Under the pieces are notes generated by a model. The model was not told the origin of the DNA. It ran no database searches and saw nothing but the letters and a program-made list of their open reading frames with translations. A stretch of 64,000 nt of DNA from an uncultured Christensenella sp. (lineage in GTDB: Bacteria; Bacillota; Clostridia; Christensenellales; UBA3700), in NCBI GenBank assembly GCA_910583735.1, contig CAJTXS010000005.1, positions 18,004-82,003 of the forward strand. The letters are read 5' to 3'. Shown in pieces: positions 42,154-51,980 of the stretch (positions are counted from its first letter, which is position 1; each line of letters starts with the position of its first letter). The position numbers and the translations under genes are program-made.

Positions 42154-43869
42154 TCAGCACTTAAAGGTCTTAGCCTTGAGAGCCTTAAGGTCCTTAGCAG
42201 CCTGCTTTGCAGCCTTCTTGGCGTCGGCGTTACGCTGAGCTATCTCCTGCTTAGCCTTAGCCTTCTTAGCCGCCTTGCCTTCCTTGTCCTTGCCGTGAGC
42301 CTTCTTGAAGTCGGCAACCTGCTGCTCCATGGGAGCGGTGCGCTCGGCTACGAGCTTGAATACGTCTTCGAACTTGCCGAGAGCCTCGTCGATGACCTCG
42401 TCGGTATCAGCCATGGACGTATACAGTCTGGAGCCTGCGAGCGTAACGATACCGTTAGCCATATAAGCCGCGCCCATCATCTCCATAGCTTCCTTACGGA
42501 CATAGATCATATCCTGCTTGGTAAGTACGGGTATGAGAGACTTGAGCAAGTGCTTGGACGAGAAGTCGTAGCTCATTGCCGCCGTGCACTCCAAGTGTAC
42601 GATAGAGCCTTGGTTGTAAGCAACGTAAGGCAGATTATACTTATTGATAAGCTGTACAAGACCGTCTGTAAGTCTGTCGCCGGCGTGTCCCGCCTTGACG
42701 CACGCGTCGTTGTCCGCGATAGCCTTGATAGCGCAATAGCCTGCCATAGCCGACAGAGGGTTGGCAGCCAATGTACCGCCTACGTACGCTCTCTTCATGC
42801 CGCTTGCAACGCCTGCTGCCATGCAGCTTACATACTCCTTCTTACCGCCTACGCCGCCTGCCGCGGGATATCCGCCAGCTACTATCTTACCGAAGATGGT
42901 GAGGTCGGGGTTGACGCCGAATAAGCCTTGAGCTCCGCCGAGACCTACTCTGAATCCGGTAACAACCTCGTCGAAGATGAACAGCGCGCCGTACTTACGG
43001 CAGAGCAGCTCTACGCCCTTGTTGTAATTCCATGCGACGGGACGGGTACCGCTCTCGGGTCCTACGGGCTCTACGATAACGCACGCCGTGCCGCCCTTGC
43101 GCCTATTGGCTTTGAGGTAATCCTCAAGCATCTCGAGGTCGTTGGGTCTGACCTCGTCGATGAGCTCGAAGCTCTGATTGGGTATACCGTGAGACTCGAG
43201 GTACTGACGGGTGCCGGGTATCTTAAGTCCGTAGACCATCTGGTCGGACCAGCCGTGATAAGCTCCGCCCACCTTGATAACTCTCTTCTTGCGAGTAGCG
43301 CAACGGGCTACGCGAATAGCCGCCATGACGGACTCGGTACCGCTGCCGAGCATACGGAACATCTCTACGCCGGGCATGTGCTTATTGATCTCTTTGGCAA
43401 TGAGCAGCTCCGCCTCGTGGAACAGTCCGGTAACGGGACCGCAATCCTTGATGAGCTCGATAGCCTCTTGCTGAACCGAAGGGAAATTGCTGCCCAAGAT
43501 GGTAGGACCGCCCGCCTGTAAAAAGTCGGTGTACTTATTGCCGTCTATATCGTAGAGGTAAGCGCCCTCCGCCTTAACCATGCACATGGGGAAAGGCTTG
43601 TTGAAAGCAAGATTGTGCTGAACGCCGCCGGGGATAAACTTCTTAGCCTCTCCCGTGACTTTCTTGGAGCCTGCGCACTTTACGTCGTAATACTCGCTGC
43701 ATATGCGCTTATACTCTTCGTCGGTGATACAAAATACGTTCTTATCCGTAAGCTCCTTGAGCTTAGCGTTAATTTCCTTGGGATCTGCCCAACGGCTTAC
43801 GCCGTAATGCTCGGCAGTCATATCTCTGCCGGTTACTTCCTTAAGGGAGTAGTATTTGATATCGCTCAT
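42154..43869 (-). CDS. Class III aminotransferase, glutamate-1-semialdehyde aminomutase-like
   Basis: 571 residues from ATG 43869 after AGGAGG. A PLP fold-type I core is flanked by extensions. The first 75 residues are additional; then LGSGTESVMAAIRVAR (phosphate loop), GGAYHGWSD, IFDEVVTGFR (PLP Asp) and FGKIVAGGYPAAGG (Schiff-base Lys) follow. The last 50 residues form a charged, Ala/Lys-rich helix. No other heme genes are near, so heme synthesis is unlikely; transamination or 1,2-amino shift of a sugar-derived substrate fits the neighbouring kinase and aldolases better. Confidence 0.88.
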   Translation of the reverse strand: MSDIKYYSLKEVTGRDMTAEHYGVSRWADPKEINAKLKELTDKNVFCITDEEYKRICSEYYDVKCAGSKKVTGEAKKFIPGGVQHNLAFNKPFPMCMVKAEGAYLYDIDGNKYTDFLQAGGPTILGSNFPSVQQEAIELIKDCGPVTGLFHEAELLIAKEINKHMPGVEMFRMLGSGTESVMAAIRVARCATRKKRVIKVGGAYHGWSDQMVYGLKIPGTRQYLESHGIPNQSFELIDEVRPNDLEMLEDYLKANRRKGGTACVIVEPVGPESGTRPVAWNYNKGVELLCRKYGALFIFDEVVTGFRVGLGGAQGLFGVNPDLTIFGKIVAGGYPAAGGVGGKKEYVSCMAAGVASGMKRAYVGGTLAANPLSAMAGYCAIKAIADNDACVKAGHAGDRLTDGLVQLINKYNLPYVAYNQGSIVHLECTAAMSYDFSSKHLLKSLIPVLTKQDMIYVRKEAMEMMGAAYMANGIVTLAGSRLYTSMADTDEVIDEALGKFEDVFKLVAERTAPMEQQVADFKKAHGKDKEGKAAKKAKAKQEIAQRNADAKKAAKQAAKDLKALKAKTFKC

Positions 43870-43904
43870 ATTATCCTCCTGAGATAAGTATTTATTACCT
43901 GTAT

Positions 43905-43934
43905 ATTTTAACACACGCGCGAGGGATTAGTCAA
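43905..43934 (-). promoter_or_regulatory. Promoter of the aminotransferase-kinase-aldolase unit
   Basis: TTGACT (43929-43934), 18 bp, TAAAAT (43905-43910), 35 bp upstream of the start codon. It may drive transcription as far as ung. No other feature is seen in 43935-44119. Confidence 0.65.
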
Positions 43935-44119
43935 TAGTCGCGTCGCATTACTTGACGCAAGTTGAACATATTTATTCGACGCTTTGCCGAAATTTATTGA
44001 ACGATTTACTTAAATTAAGCATTTGACTCTTCGACTATTCTTGCGCAGGCAATCGAAATATATCTCCGCGCTCTCTGACATAAAAAACGCTATAACGCGC
44101 TTAACTTAGCCGATAAAGA

Positions 44120-44146
44120 ATAAGACGCGCTCTTGAAAGGGCGCGC
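44120..44146 (-). terminator. Terminator after the giant surface-protein gene
   Basis: CGCGCTCTT (44126-44134) pairs with AAGGGCGCG (44137-44145) with one wobble, followed on the minus strand by a T-rich stretch. It lies 70 bp beyond the stop codon. Confidence 0.65.
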
Positions 44147-44215
44147 CTCAGGCTGTATAATCGATATCTCATACTCCGCGTAAATGCAAACTTATATGCC
44201 GCGCGGATAAAACAG

Positions 44216-47200
44216 TTACATCTTCTTCAATGCTATCGCTCTGCCGCCCGTGAGCACTATCATTTTGGCTGCGCAAGGAGTAAATCCATTGGCCTTGACG
44301 ATAAGCGGCTTGGTGAGCTCTCCCTCGTGCTTGACCGTAAAGCCGTCGCAATCGTCGCTTACGATACCGCGCTTGATAACGGTCTCGAGATTGACCTGCT
44401 GCCCGTCGTGGAAGCAAGCGTCCAGCTCCGCAACGGTTACAACAGCCGGATGGGACGGCGCTACGGCGACGCGCTTACGCTCTATCATGGAATCGATAAC
44501 CTCGTCGCCGAGCATCTTATCGGCGTTCTTCGCATCGACGGAAAGAGCAAGCATAGCCTTATACTCGGGCTTAAGCAACGGATTGTGCTTGAGCGTAAAG
44601 GCCAGCTCCTGTATATCTTGAGGAGAATACTTGCGTCTCGGCTGGAAGGCATATTTATCTGCAAGTATCTTAATCAGTCCAAGCGTATACTCGAGCGCCC
44701 TGTTAGACCTGATACGCATGAGCGTAGGCACCTGAATATATCTCTCCTTATCGGACACGTCCCTGTGATGATACTTGGACTCGTCGAGCATGAGCGGGTC
44801 GAGCGCAAACCATACTTTAAGATGCCTCGCGGCTACGCCGACTACCGCGACCACCTCTCCGCTGTGCTTAATCTTCTGCACGCCCGACGACATGCGATAA
44901 GTTACGCCTTTATAGCTCATGAAAGCGTTCATAATCGAAGTGTACGCGTCTCGGCAGAAGTCGCATGTCAACTTGAGCTTCATGCGGAAATTAGGCGGCA
45001 AGCGTCTTTCTTTGGACGTCTCGTCATCCTCTGCGTCCATCTCCCACATATCGTCGATATCGTCGCCGTACTCCTCGTCGTCTGCCGAATACTCCGAATA
45101 CATAGAGGATGCTCCCGTAGGCGCGGGTCCGCTCTTCTTAACGCCGACATCCGCAGGTTGCACCGCGACAGGCGTCACAATGGTGTATTGCACGGGCTGC
45201 GCAGCTTGCTGACCCACAGGCTGCTGTATGGGGATGGTAGTCCCGCCGCCGATTTGCGTAGGTTGCGCGCTTGCGGTGAGCCCGCCGAGCAGGCGCTGAA
45301 ATACTGGCAACAGCTTCTCGGTCATTCTATTCACAAGCTCGTCCTCCGCAGTCGGGTCTATTACGATGTCGCTTTGCTTATAAGAGCCGTCTCTCTTGGC
45401 TAAATTGAGCATCATTATCTTCATCTCGTCGCGCTCGTGTCTCAGCTCTTCTTCCATAAGTCTGCGAGCGTCCTCGCGAGAGACGCGCTCGGCTTGCTCG
45501 TACTCGTCCCGAGCTCTCTTCTTCTTAACCGAAGTTATGATAGCCGCCATAATCGAACATATAAGCAGCGCCGCGCAGCCTATCGCAATATAAGTCCAGG
45601 TATTGCCCTCTAAGCCGAGGAAAGACGCCGCGGCAAGCGGAAGCATGGCGGAATATCCCGAGCCGCCGCTCTTAAAGTTGCGCGCCTTTCGTTTGTAATC
45701 GGCGGCTTTGCCCGAATTGCTTATGGACACTATGATGAGTATGACGGATATCAAGACGCTTATAGCTATAACTGCCAGCTGCCAAAGCGGGATGCCGCTC
45801 AGCAAGTCCGCAAGTCCGCCCGCAGACTTGGCTGCAACGGTTATCTCGATATCGCAATACAAATCGCCTCGAGTTATCCTCACGGACGTCGCGCCCTCTT
45901 CGAGCGGACTCTTAGAGAAAGTATAGTCGATAACGGGCACTTTGCTGCCGTCGGAATACTGAACGTATACGGTAATGCCCGACGCGTCGAAAACATCGCC
46001 CGCATTATAATTCTTCTTATACTCGCCTTCTACCACAAGCGCGACTTCCGGCAATTCTCCGCCGCCCTGAGCGTCCTTGACTATGGCGTACTCGCACATA
46101 GCGCCGCTAAGCACATAGTATCCGTCGGGCAGCTTGACTTGCACATTATAATTGCCCACCCACTTGGACGTAAGATAATCGCCGCTGTATGCGAGCTGTA
46201 TTCCCTCTATCGGATTGCCGTCGCCGTCCAGCACCGTAGCCTTGGGGTATTGCACCGAGCCGTTGTAGATAAGCCCGCCATCGGGCAGATCCCACTCGAT
46301 ACTCACGACCGTCATATCCAAGCTGGGCAAAATAGCATATTTGATACTTACGCGCGTGCCCTCGAACTTATAGTTCTTTATACCGTCGGTGTCGGTAGGG
46401 TCGATGAAAATCCTTATTTCGTAAGTGCCTACTTCTTTACTCTCCACCTTTTCGTACAGCACTTTAAGCCCTGCGGGGACATTTACGACCTGCGGATAAT
46501 GCACCTGTCCGTCCGCAAGGAACTTAACGCTGTCCCACTTGGGCATTACGGATTGCTTGAGAATGCTCCACTCGAATTCGTATACGTCCATCGTATCCGG
46601 CTGCCCCGCCCACTTGTAATTGCGGAACTTGTCGCCCTTAATCTTTAACTGCGTATAATACGTATCCGCATCGACGGTTATCTCTCCGTCGTCTACCGCA
46701 TCGATTATCTCGGACGGGTTAGCTATGCCCGATATGGCAATCCAATCGACGATATTGTATGCCTCGCCGCTGTAAATCAAAGTCTCGGAGAGCGAAGGCG
46801 CCGCGAGCATACGCGGAGTAACGGTAAAGTCCTTGTTGTCGTCTTCCGAAGCAAGTTCGTATCCCGCTTTGACTACGTCAACTCTGACATTATAGCTTCC
46901 CGCGTCGGCAATAGCGGATATATCATTCACGTCGAAGCCTCCCGAGGTAAAGTAATAGCGCACCTCTTCGTCTGTAAGCGGCTCCTCGCCGCCGTCCTCT
47001 CTTACGAACTTGGGCTTTGGATACCTGACCTCGCCGTTATACACATAGCTGAACGGACCGCTCCACACTGCGGTAAGCACGGTGGAGACCACTCCGAAAT
47101 TCTTGTACGTGGGCAGAGATGCGAATTTGCCTTCCGTCGTATCGGTAGCGGGCACCGCCTTCTTACGGAAATAGACCTCTCCGCTGTTGAAAGTGAAAGA

Positions 47201-50017
47201 ATCCACATCAAGATAATTGCCGTCGGCGCTGTACGCAAATTGCAACGCCGCGCCGTCTCTGTCGGTCACTACTCCCGTAGACGAATTCCAATTAAGCGAA
47301 GGGCGCGCAGGTCTGCGAGGGATATTGAGCAATCCCGCGGCAGTCTTGAAGTCGGTAGAAGTCGCCTTCTTATAATACTTGAGTATCCTCGACGACGTAT
47401 CCGAAGGCTCGAGATTTACTCTCGTGCCCGAGCCGTTAAATTCGCCCGGAGTATCAAGGAACTCGAACGTGTGCTCGCCTCCCGCAATCTCCATAGTCTT
47501 CTCGTTTACGTAATCTATAGTGAATACGGGCGCGGCGCTTCTCTTGGGTACAGCCAGCCGAGCGACATTGCTTCGGAACGAGCTGACCGTATGCTTGCGA
47601 TAATAGTAAATGCTCCAATCGCCTTCCGACGCGTCGTCGAGATATACCGCAAGCCCTATCGTGACGGGCGACGATGCGATGACGGACGGCTCGGTTTTAC
47701 CCGCTTCCCACAGATATTCCGCAGGTATAGTCACAGTCTCCGCCGCATAGTCTACAGTCAATTGTTCCGCCTTGGGTCTCTTAGGTATGGTAAAGAGCGA
47801 CGAGGGGCTCTGATTGTAGCCTCCCACTCCCGCGAGCTGGAAGGTAAGCGTGACGTCCGAATCTTCGGATATAAGCGACACGATAGACAAGTCTTGAGGC
47901 ATGTCGTACCATATACCGCCCACGCTATATTGCAGACCTACCGACGATACTCCGTCCTGCATTATCAACTTTTCGCCGTCGAAATCTATAGTGAGCTGCG
48001 GCGCAGGGCGCGTAACTCTGTTAACCTCGTAGACAAACGTATTGTTGGACGGCTGCGAGTAGTTGTTCATACGCCCCGCGTCCGACTTTACGGTCGCCTT
48101 AATAGTATTCTTCTTGCACTCTGCCCAGTCTGTGCCTCCGACCAGTTCTATATCCACGCTGAGTCTGTCGTTGGGCACGTCGTTGTGTAACAGCACGGGC
48201 GTAGCGCACGCCAAAATCTGAGCGGCAAGAGTATCCGAATAGTCATACGTGCTGCTCATCGCCGACCAATCGAAATCGAGAGTTCGTCGCTTAATACCCC
48301 ATACCACATCAGCCTCTGTACTGCCGTCCGCCCAAGTATAACCGCCGCCGATAGTGAGCTTGGATGTATAAGTTATATCCGCCTCCGTGGAGACGTCGGT
48401 CTTGACGCCGTCGGCTACAGTAATAACCGAATAAGTAAAATACGAGGAATTGTTGCCGTAATACTTCTCGGTAAGCACATCCTCGAGATTATGCGCCGAG
48501 CCGTCGTATTCGGGCCAATCGCTTACGCTTAATTGCGGTATACCGAACTTTACGCTGCTCACTTCTACGGGATAGCTTGCGCTATCGGCTGACTTATTGT
48601 CGCTCAGGCGCTCGCTCATTACGTATATTTTATCGGTAGACGGATTGTAATCGCCCGGTAAAGTAATAGTCGCGCTGCCGCTCTCTCCCGCGCTGTCCGA
48701 CACGAGCGCATAATATACAATATTATCTACGCCAGCGCCGTCTCTGCGCTTAATAATAGCGGTCACCGCCTCGCCCTGCGCGTCCGCAGACACATTCGCA
48801 TACTCCAACTTCAGCTTATCGCCCTCGACTACCGCGGTAGCGGATAAGCCGTCGAGCGCGGAATCGTACATTGTAAGTCTGTACTTGCCGCTGTCGCTGC
48901 CTGTAGCGTCGACGAAAGCATCCGAAGTAAGATTACTCTTAATCGTCGGGTCGGAAATCATCATGATAGACGAGGCATCCATATTGAATACAGGTCTGAG
49001 ACCTTTGACAGGATAAGAACCGCAGTGAGGGTCTACCTGACCTTGCGCCGTCACTCTCAATGTGAAATTATAATACGGAGACGCAGGAGCGGAATCTAAA
49101 GACACGCCTCGCTCTCTGAGCCAATACTCTTGATTGGTGTGAGTACCGTACACACTCGAGCCGCACTTGACTGCATACATTGCCGAACGTGTAGCATTGG
49201 CAGGCAGCGAAGCGTTATCGGGGATAGTTGCGGCTGCGAAGCCGTACGCCGGATTGACTACGTCCTCGTAGTCCAAGATATACAGATAGTCGTAAGTATA
49301 CTCTTTCCCCGATGAGTAGCCTAAAGTATTGTCGGGCGTGCCGTCGGGTTTCACACCGTTCATATACCTGTAAACTCCGTTGGCTGCCGTAGCGGCGCTG
49401 TTAAAGACGGAAGTATTATTGGTCACGTATACCTTATTATTATCCCCGTTGGTATACTTCTTGGTCTCGTTGAGAGTTAGTTTAACGTAATTCTTTTCGA
49501 ATTCGGAAAATATATTACCGTACAGTCCGTCCTTATAAGCGACGCCGTTGCTGTTATGCTTCAAAGATACCGATGTGCCGCCGTTAAGTACCGCTCGGGG
49601 ACTGCTGTTAGCCCAAAATGAAGCCTTAAGTCCCTCCGCCTTATCGGTGCCCGTATACGAAGCAACCGACGCCGAGATCATATAATAGCTCATGAGCATC
49701 AATTCTCCGCCCGAATTGCTAAGCACCAGCCACTCGATGCCGTCGTAAGTATCGGTATATGAAGAATCGCCCAATGCGCCGAAATATACTGACGAGCGTT
49801 GAGCGCCGACGAGCTTATCGGTCAAAAGCGTGGGGTATTGATGTATATCGTAGACAAGACTGCCGCTACCCGTTGCAGTAGGAATCAAATTATCGGAGGC
49901 AGATGTTCCCCCCCCCGATATAATCGTAGGTTGTACGATAAAGCAAGCCGCAATCACCGCGATTAATACAATTATCGACAGCGCTATTATCGACCTACTT
50001 TTGGTAATACTGTTCAT
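44216..50017 (-). CDS. Giant membrane-anchored surface protein with a uL15-like cytoplasmic domain
   Basis: 1933 residues from ATG 50017 (GGAG, 5 nt). An N-terminal hydrophobic segment (9-29) acts as signal or anchor. Residues about 50-360 resemble DUF6273 (YWLRERG ... GLRPVFNMD). Then follow MBG- and Ig-like domains, repeated PxFTIDYxxEK-type units and a group 3 Ig-like domain (about 1310-1395). Two membrane spans (about 1409-1432 and 1471-1494) put the C-terminus inside: a charged coiled coil (1495-1535), a Gln/Pro and acidic linker, a conserved Clostridia-type domain (about 1671-1800, LKVWFALDP) and residues 1859-1930, which match the end of ribosomal protein L15 (FHDGQQV ... GELTKPLIVKANGFT). 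The function is unknown. Confidence 0.85.
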   Translation of the reverse strand: MNSITKSRSIIALSIIVLIAVIAACFIVQPTIISGGGTSASDNLIPTATGSGSLVYDIHQYPTLLTDKLVGAQRSSVYFGALGDSSYTDTYDGIEWLVLSNSGGELMLMSYYMISASVASYTGTDKAEGLKASFWANSSPRAVLNGGTSVSLKHNSNGVAYKDGLYGNIFSEFEKNYVKLTLNETKKYTNGDNNKVYVTNNTSVFNSAATAANGVYRYMNGVKPDGTPDNTLGYSSGKEYTYDYLYILDYEDVVNPAYGFAAATIPDNASLPANATRSAMYAVKCGSSVYGTHTNQEYWLRERGVSLDSAPASPYYNFTLRVTAQGQVDPHCGSYPVKGLRPVFNMDASSIMMISDPTIKSNLTSDAFVDATGSDSGKYRLTMYDSALDGLSATAVVEGDKLKLEYANVSADAQGEAVTAIIKRRDGAGVDNIVYYALVSDSAGESGSATITLPGDYNPSTDKIYVMSERLSDNKSADSASYPVEVSSVKFGIPQLSVSDWPEYDGSAHNLEDVLTEKYYGNNSSYFTYSVITVADGVKTDVSTEADITYTSKLTIGGGYTWADGSTEADVVWGIKRRTLDFDWSAMSSTYDYSDTLAAQILACATPVLLHNDVPNDRLSVDIELVGGTDWAECKKNTIKATVKSDAGRMNNYSQPSNNTFVYEVNRVTRPAPQLTIDFDGEKLIMQDGVSSVGLQYSVGGIWYDMPQDLSIVSLISEDSDVTLTFQLAGVGGYNQSPSSLFTIPKRPKAEQLTVDYAAETVTIPAEYLWEAGKTEPSVIASSPVTIGLAVYLDDASEGDWSIYYYRKHTVSSFRSNVARLAVPKRSAAPVFTIDYVNEKTMEIAGGEHTFEFLDTPGEFNGSGTRVNLEPSDTSSRILKYYKKATSTDFKTAAGLLNIPRRPARPSLNWNSSTGVVTDRDGAALQFAYSADGNYLDVDSFTFNSGEVYFRKKAVPATDTTEGKFASLPTYKNFGVVSTVLTAVWSGPFSYVYNGEVRYPKPKFVREDGGEEPLTDEEVRYYFTSGGFDVNDISAIADAGSYNVRVDVVKAGYELASEDDNKDFTVTPRMLAAPSLSETLIYSGEAYNIVDWIAISGIANPSEIIDAVDDGEITVDADTYYTQLKIKGDKFRNYKWAGQPDTMDVYEFEWSILKQSVMPKWDSVKFLADGQVHYPQVVNVPAGLKVLYEKVESKEVGTYEIRIFIDPTDTDGIKNYKFEGTRVSIKYAILPSLDMTVVSIEWDLPDGGLIYNGSVQYPKATVLDGDGNPIEGIQLAYSGDYLTSKWVGNYNVQVKLPDGYYVLSGAMCEYAIVKDAQGGGELPEVALVVEGEYKKNYNAGDVFDASGITVYVQYSDGSKVPVIDYTFSKSPLEEGATSVRITRGDLYCDIEITVAAKSAGGLADLLSGIPLWQLAVIAISVLISVILIIVSISNSGKAADYKRKARNFKSGGSGYSAMLPLAAASFLGLEGNTWTYIAIGCAALLICSIMAAIITSVKKKRARDEYEQAERVSREDARRLMEEELRHERDEMKIMMLNLAKRDGSYKQSDIVIDPTAEDELVNRMTEKLLPVFQRLLGGLTASAQPTQIGGGTTIPIQQPVGQQAAQPVQYTIVTPVAVQPADVGVKKSGPAPTGASSMYSEYSADDEEYGDDIDDMWEMDAEDDETSKERRLPPNFRMKLKLTCDFCRDAYTSIMNAFMSYKGVTYRMSSGVQKIKHSGEVVAVVGVAARHLKVWFALDPLMLDESKYHHRDVSDKERYIQVPTLMRIRSNRALEYTLGLIKILADKYAFQPRRKYSPQDIQELAFTLKHNPLLKPEYKAMLALSVDAKNADKMLGDEVIDSMIERKRVAVAPSHPAVVTVAELDACFHDGQQVNLETVIKRGIVSDDCDGFTVKHEGELTKPLIVKANGFTPCAAKMIVLTGGRAIALKKM

Positions 50018-50264
50018 ATAATCTCCGCGTCCGAACAAATCTTGTTCTCTTATGTAAAACTGTATAAAAACAATCCGCAGACAGCTAATTTAACAGATAT
50101 AATTACATTTTAATAATTAATTTTATTTATATCAAGTTTTTTCGGCAAAAAATTTGCGAATATAAGCAATTAGTCTCCGATATTACATAATACTATTGCT
50201 TGCGCATAGCTTTGTACAAAGATTAATACCATAGCTTATAATCATCCTACTCGCAATGTATAAT

Positions 50265-50296
50265 GAAAAAAGCGGGCAAATCGCGCTTGCCCGCTT
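50265..50296 (-). terminator. Terminator after the M28 peptidase gene
   Basis: AAGCGGGCAA (50270-50279) pairs perfectly with TTGCCCGCTT (50287-50296), followed on the minus strand by six T. Confidence 0.9.
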
Positions 50297-50316
50297 ATAT
50301 ACTCGATTATCTCGGC

Positions 50317-51612
50317 TTACTTCTCGCCGCCGAGCGACGCGTGATATGCGTCTATCTTGGGTATCATGTTGATTGCGGTTAAGAAACCTTTCTCTAACGA
50401 GTACATGCTCAAGCCCTCTACTGTATCCTTGCATGTGTGATAGTAATCGGTAAGAGTGGGTTTCTGCGCGCACAGAGTAACCGTCTTGACGCCCGCGCGG
50501 CAGAATGGAGTGGAGTCGCAACCGCCTACGGGATTAAGCATCTCCCCGGGGCAAGTGTCCGTCGCGTCGCTGCCGAGAGCCTCGCGCATAGCCTCCTTGG
50601 TAATATCCACCAATCCCCTATCGAAGCGAGACATGAGCCACGCATCGCCCTTGACAGCGCTGAAATACTTGTCGTCGCGGAAAGAGTCGAGGTTGATGAC
50701 ATACAGATTGTCGAGCATGCCGTCGTCCCTGTGCTTATCTACGAAAGCGGACGCGCCCTTAAGGCTCGCCTCCTCCGCGCCGAGACCCGCAACGATTACG
50801 CGGCAGCCGTCGGGGTGAGCCGAGGGATTTTCCTTAAGATACTTGACCGTAGCGAGCGCAATGCCTATACCTGACAGATTGTCCATGGCTCCGGGAGACG
50901 CCTTGGTCTTGTCCCAAGTGAGATACTCGGACAGCCAATAGCTGCCGGGGACGGTAATTACAGGCAGACAGTACAGCACTATCATGAATATTTCCCTGCC
51001 GCCGAGAGCGGGAAGCGAAGCGAGATACGCTATTGTCTTGAACGAGTACGCGCCGAGCGCAATCGCCACAGACGATATAATCATCATAACGAAGAATCCT
51101 ACTACTCCGATAACTATCTTGGGGATAGCGGTAGCGGGGTTCTTGAGCGAAAGATTCCAGTTCCAGCAAGAATCCACATGTCCCGAGAACATTAACGTAT
51201 ACTTGACCGGCTGTCCGTCCTTAGGCGGCAATATTGAATATACATTCTGCGATTCCGATTTAGGGAAAAGGAAGTCGAACCAACCCTTGTATGTAAATAT
51301 CTGCACTACTGCGAATATCAGGCACAGCGCCGACGCCACGAGCGTAGCGATAGGCGAAAGATAGAATAACGCAAAGGATATCAGTCCGCATATGCCGAGC
51401 ACGGGGATTGCGCCTATTGACGCTCTGTCATGCAGAGTAAATCTCTCCGTAACGGACGGCGTGCCGGTAATCTCCTGCGCTCTCTCGCCGATTATCTCCG
51501 CCCCCCTTCTCTCCTCGGGTGTTCCGGGCAGACGCGGTCCTGTCTCGTCAATTACATCTTTAATGAAGTCATAGACGAACTTTCCTGATTGCTTGACTTG
51601 TTCTTCCTCCAT
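50317..51612 (-). CDS. M28-family metallopeptidase with membrane spans inside the catalytic domain
   Basis: 431 residues. GGAGGT precedes the ATG. Two-zinc site: His145 (SGHVDS), Asp244 (PGAMDNLSG), the Glu pair 280-281 (LGAEEAS), an Asp in NLDSFRDD and His in YYHTCKD. Hydrophobic segments lie at about 66-105 and, remarkably, at about 163-190 and 193-222, between the first and second zinc ligands, where ordinary M28 enzymes have a short loop. It is probably an aminopeptidase with the active site close to the membrane. Monocistronic. Confidence 0.9.
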   Translation of the reverse strand: MEEEQVKQSGKFVYDFIKDVIDETGPRLPGTPEERRGAEIIGERAQEITGTPSVTERFTLHDRASIGAIPVLGICGLISFALFYLSPIATLVASALCLIFAVVQIFTYKGWFDFLFPKSESQNVYSILPPKDGQPVKYTLMFSGHVDSCWNWNLSLKNPATAIPKIVIGVVGFFVMMIISSVAIALGAYSFKTIAYLASLPALGGREIFMIVLYCLPVITVPGSYWLSEYLTWDKTKASPGAMDNLSGIGIALATVKYLKENPSAHPDGCRVIVAGLGAEEASLKGASAFVDKHRDDGMLDNLYVINLDSFRDDKYFSAVKGDAWLMSRFDRGLVDITKEAMREALGSDATDTCPGEMLNPVGGCDSTPFCRAGVKTVTLCAQKPTLTDYYHTCKDTVEGLSMYSLEKGFLTAINMIPKIDAYHASLGGEK

Positions 51613-51980
51613 AATTTACCTCCGTGGACACCGATAATGCGGTTCCTATCGCCGCATCGACGTCCGATTAAGACAATTGCGGCGCAATGTCTGTATCAAT
51701 TATATCACAATGCCATCGGATAGTACATTAACGAAAGCGGTCAAGTTTATATATTTTTTTCATTTCGTCCATATTCTGCCGATTAATTATCAAGATATAT
51801 CGCATAGCGATTGCCATATGCAGGCAATGTCGCGCTTTGACGAATTTCGTCGCGCTAAGCAAACGGACAAGGCAAGGCTTAAGCTGCGCCGCAACGGGTA
51901 GTTATAGGTTAAGCGCATTATAATATATATCCTTATATATAGCGATTGAGATATATGCCGCTTAAAGTCGCTGCGCGGCA
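51613..51980. other. Intergenic region upstream of the M28 gene
   Basis: No gene recognised. A TATAAT facing the M28 gene lies near 51704-51709, but no good -35 is seen. A short plus-strand frame ending at 51901 has a basic C-terminus but no ribosome binding site. Confidence 0.3.

Noticed and set aside
40462..42924. An 820-codon plus-strand open frame opposite the kinase and aminotransferase genes
   Set aside because: It is antisense to two clear enzymes, has no ribosome binding site or domain, and arises because these genes avoid the codons that would give stops on the other strand.
42154..43869. hemL (true glutamate-1-semialdehyde aminomutase)
   Set aside because: The core is similar, but the protein is about 140 residues too long and no heme pathway gene is near.
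51677..51901. 74-codon plus-strand frame upstream of the M28 gene, with a basic C-terminal end
   Set aside because: No ribosome binding site and its first half overlaps the likely M28 promoter region.
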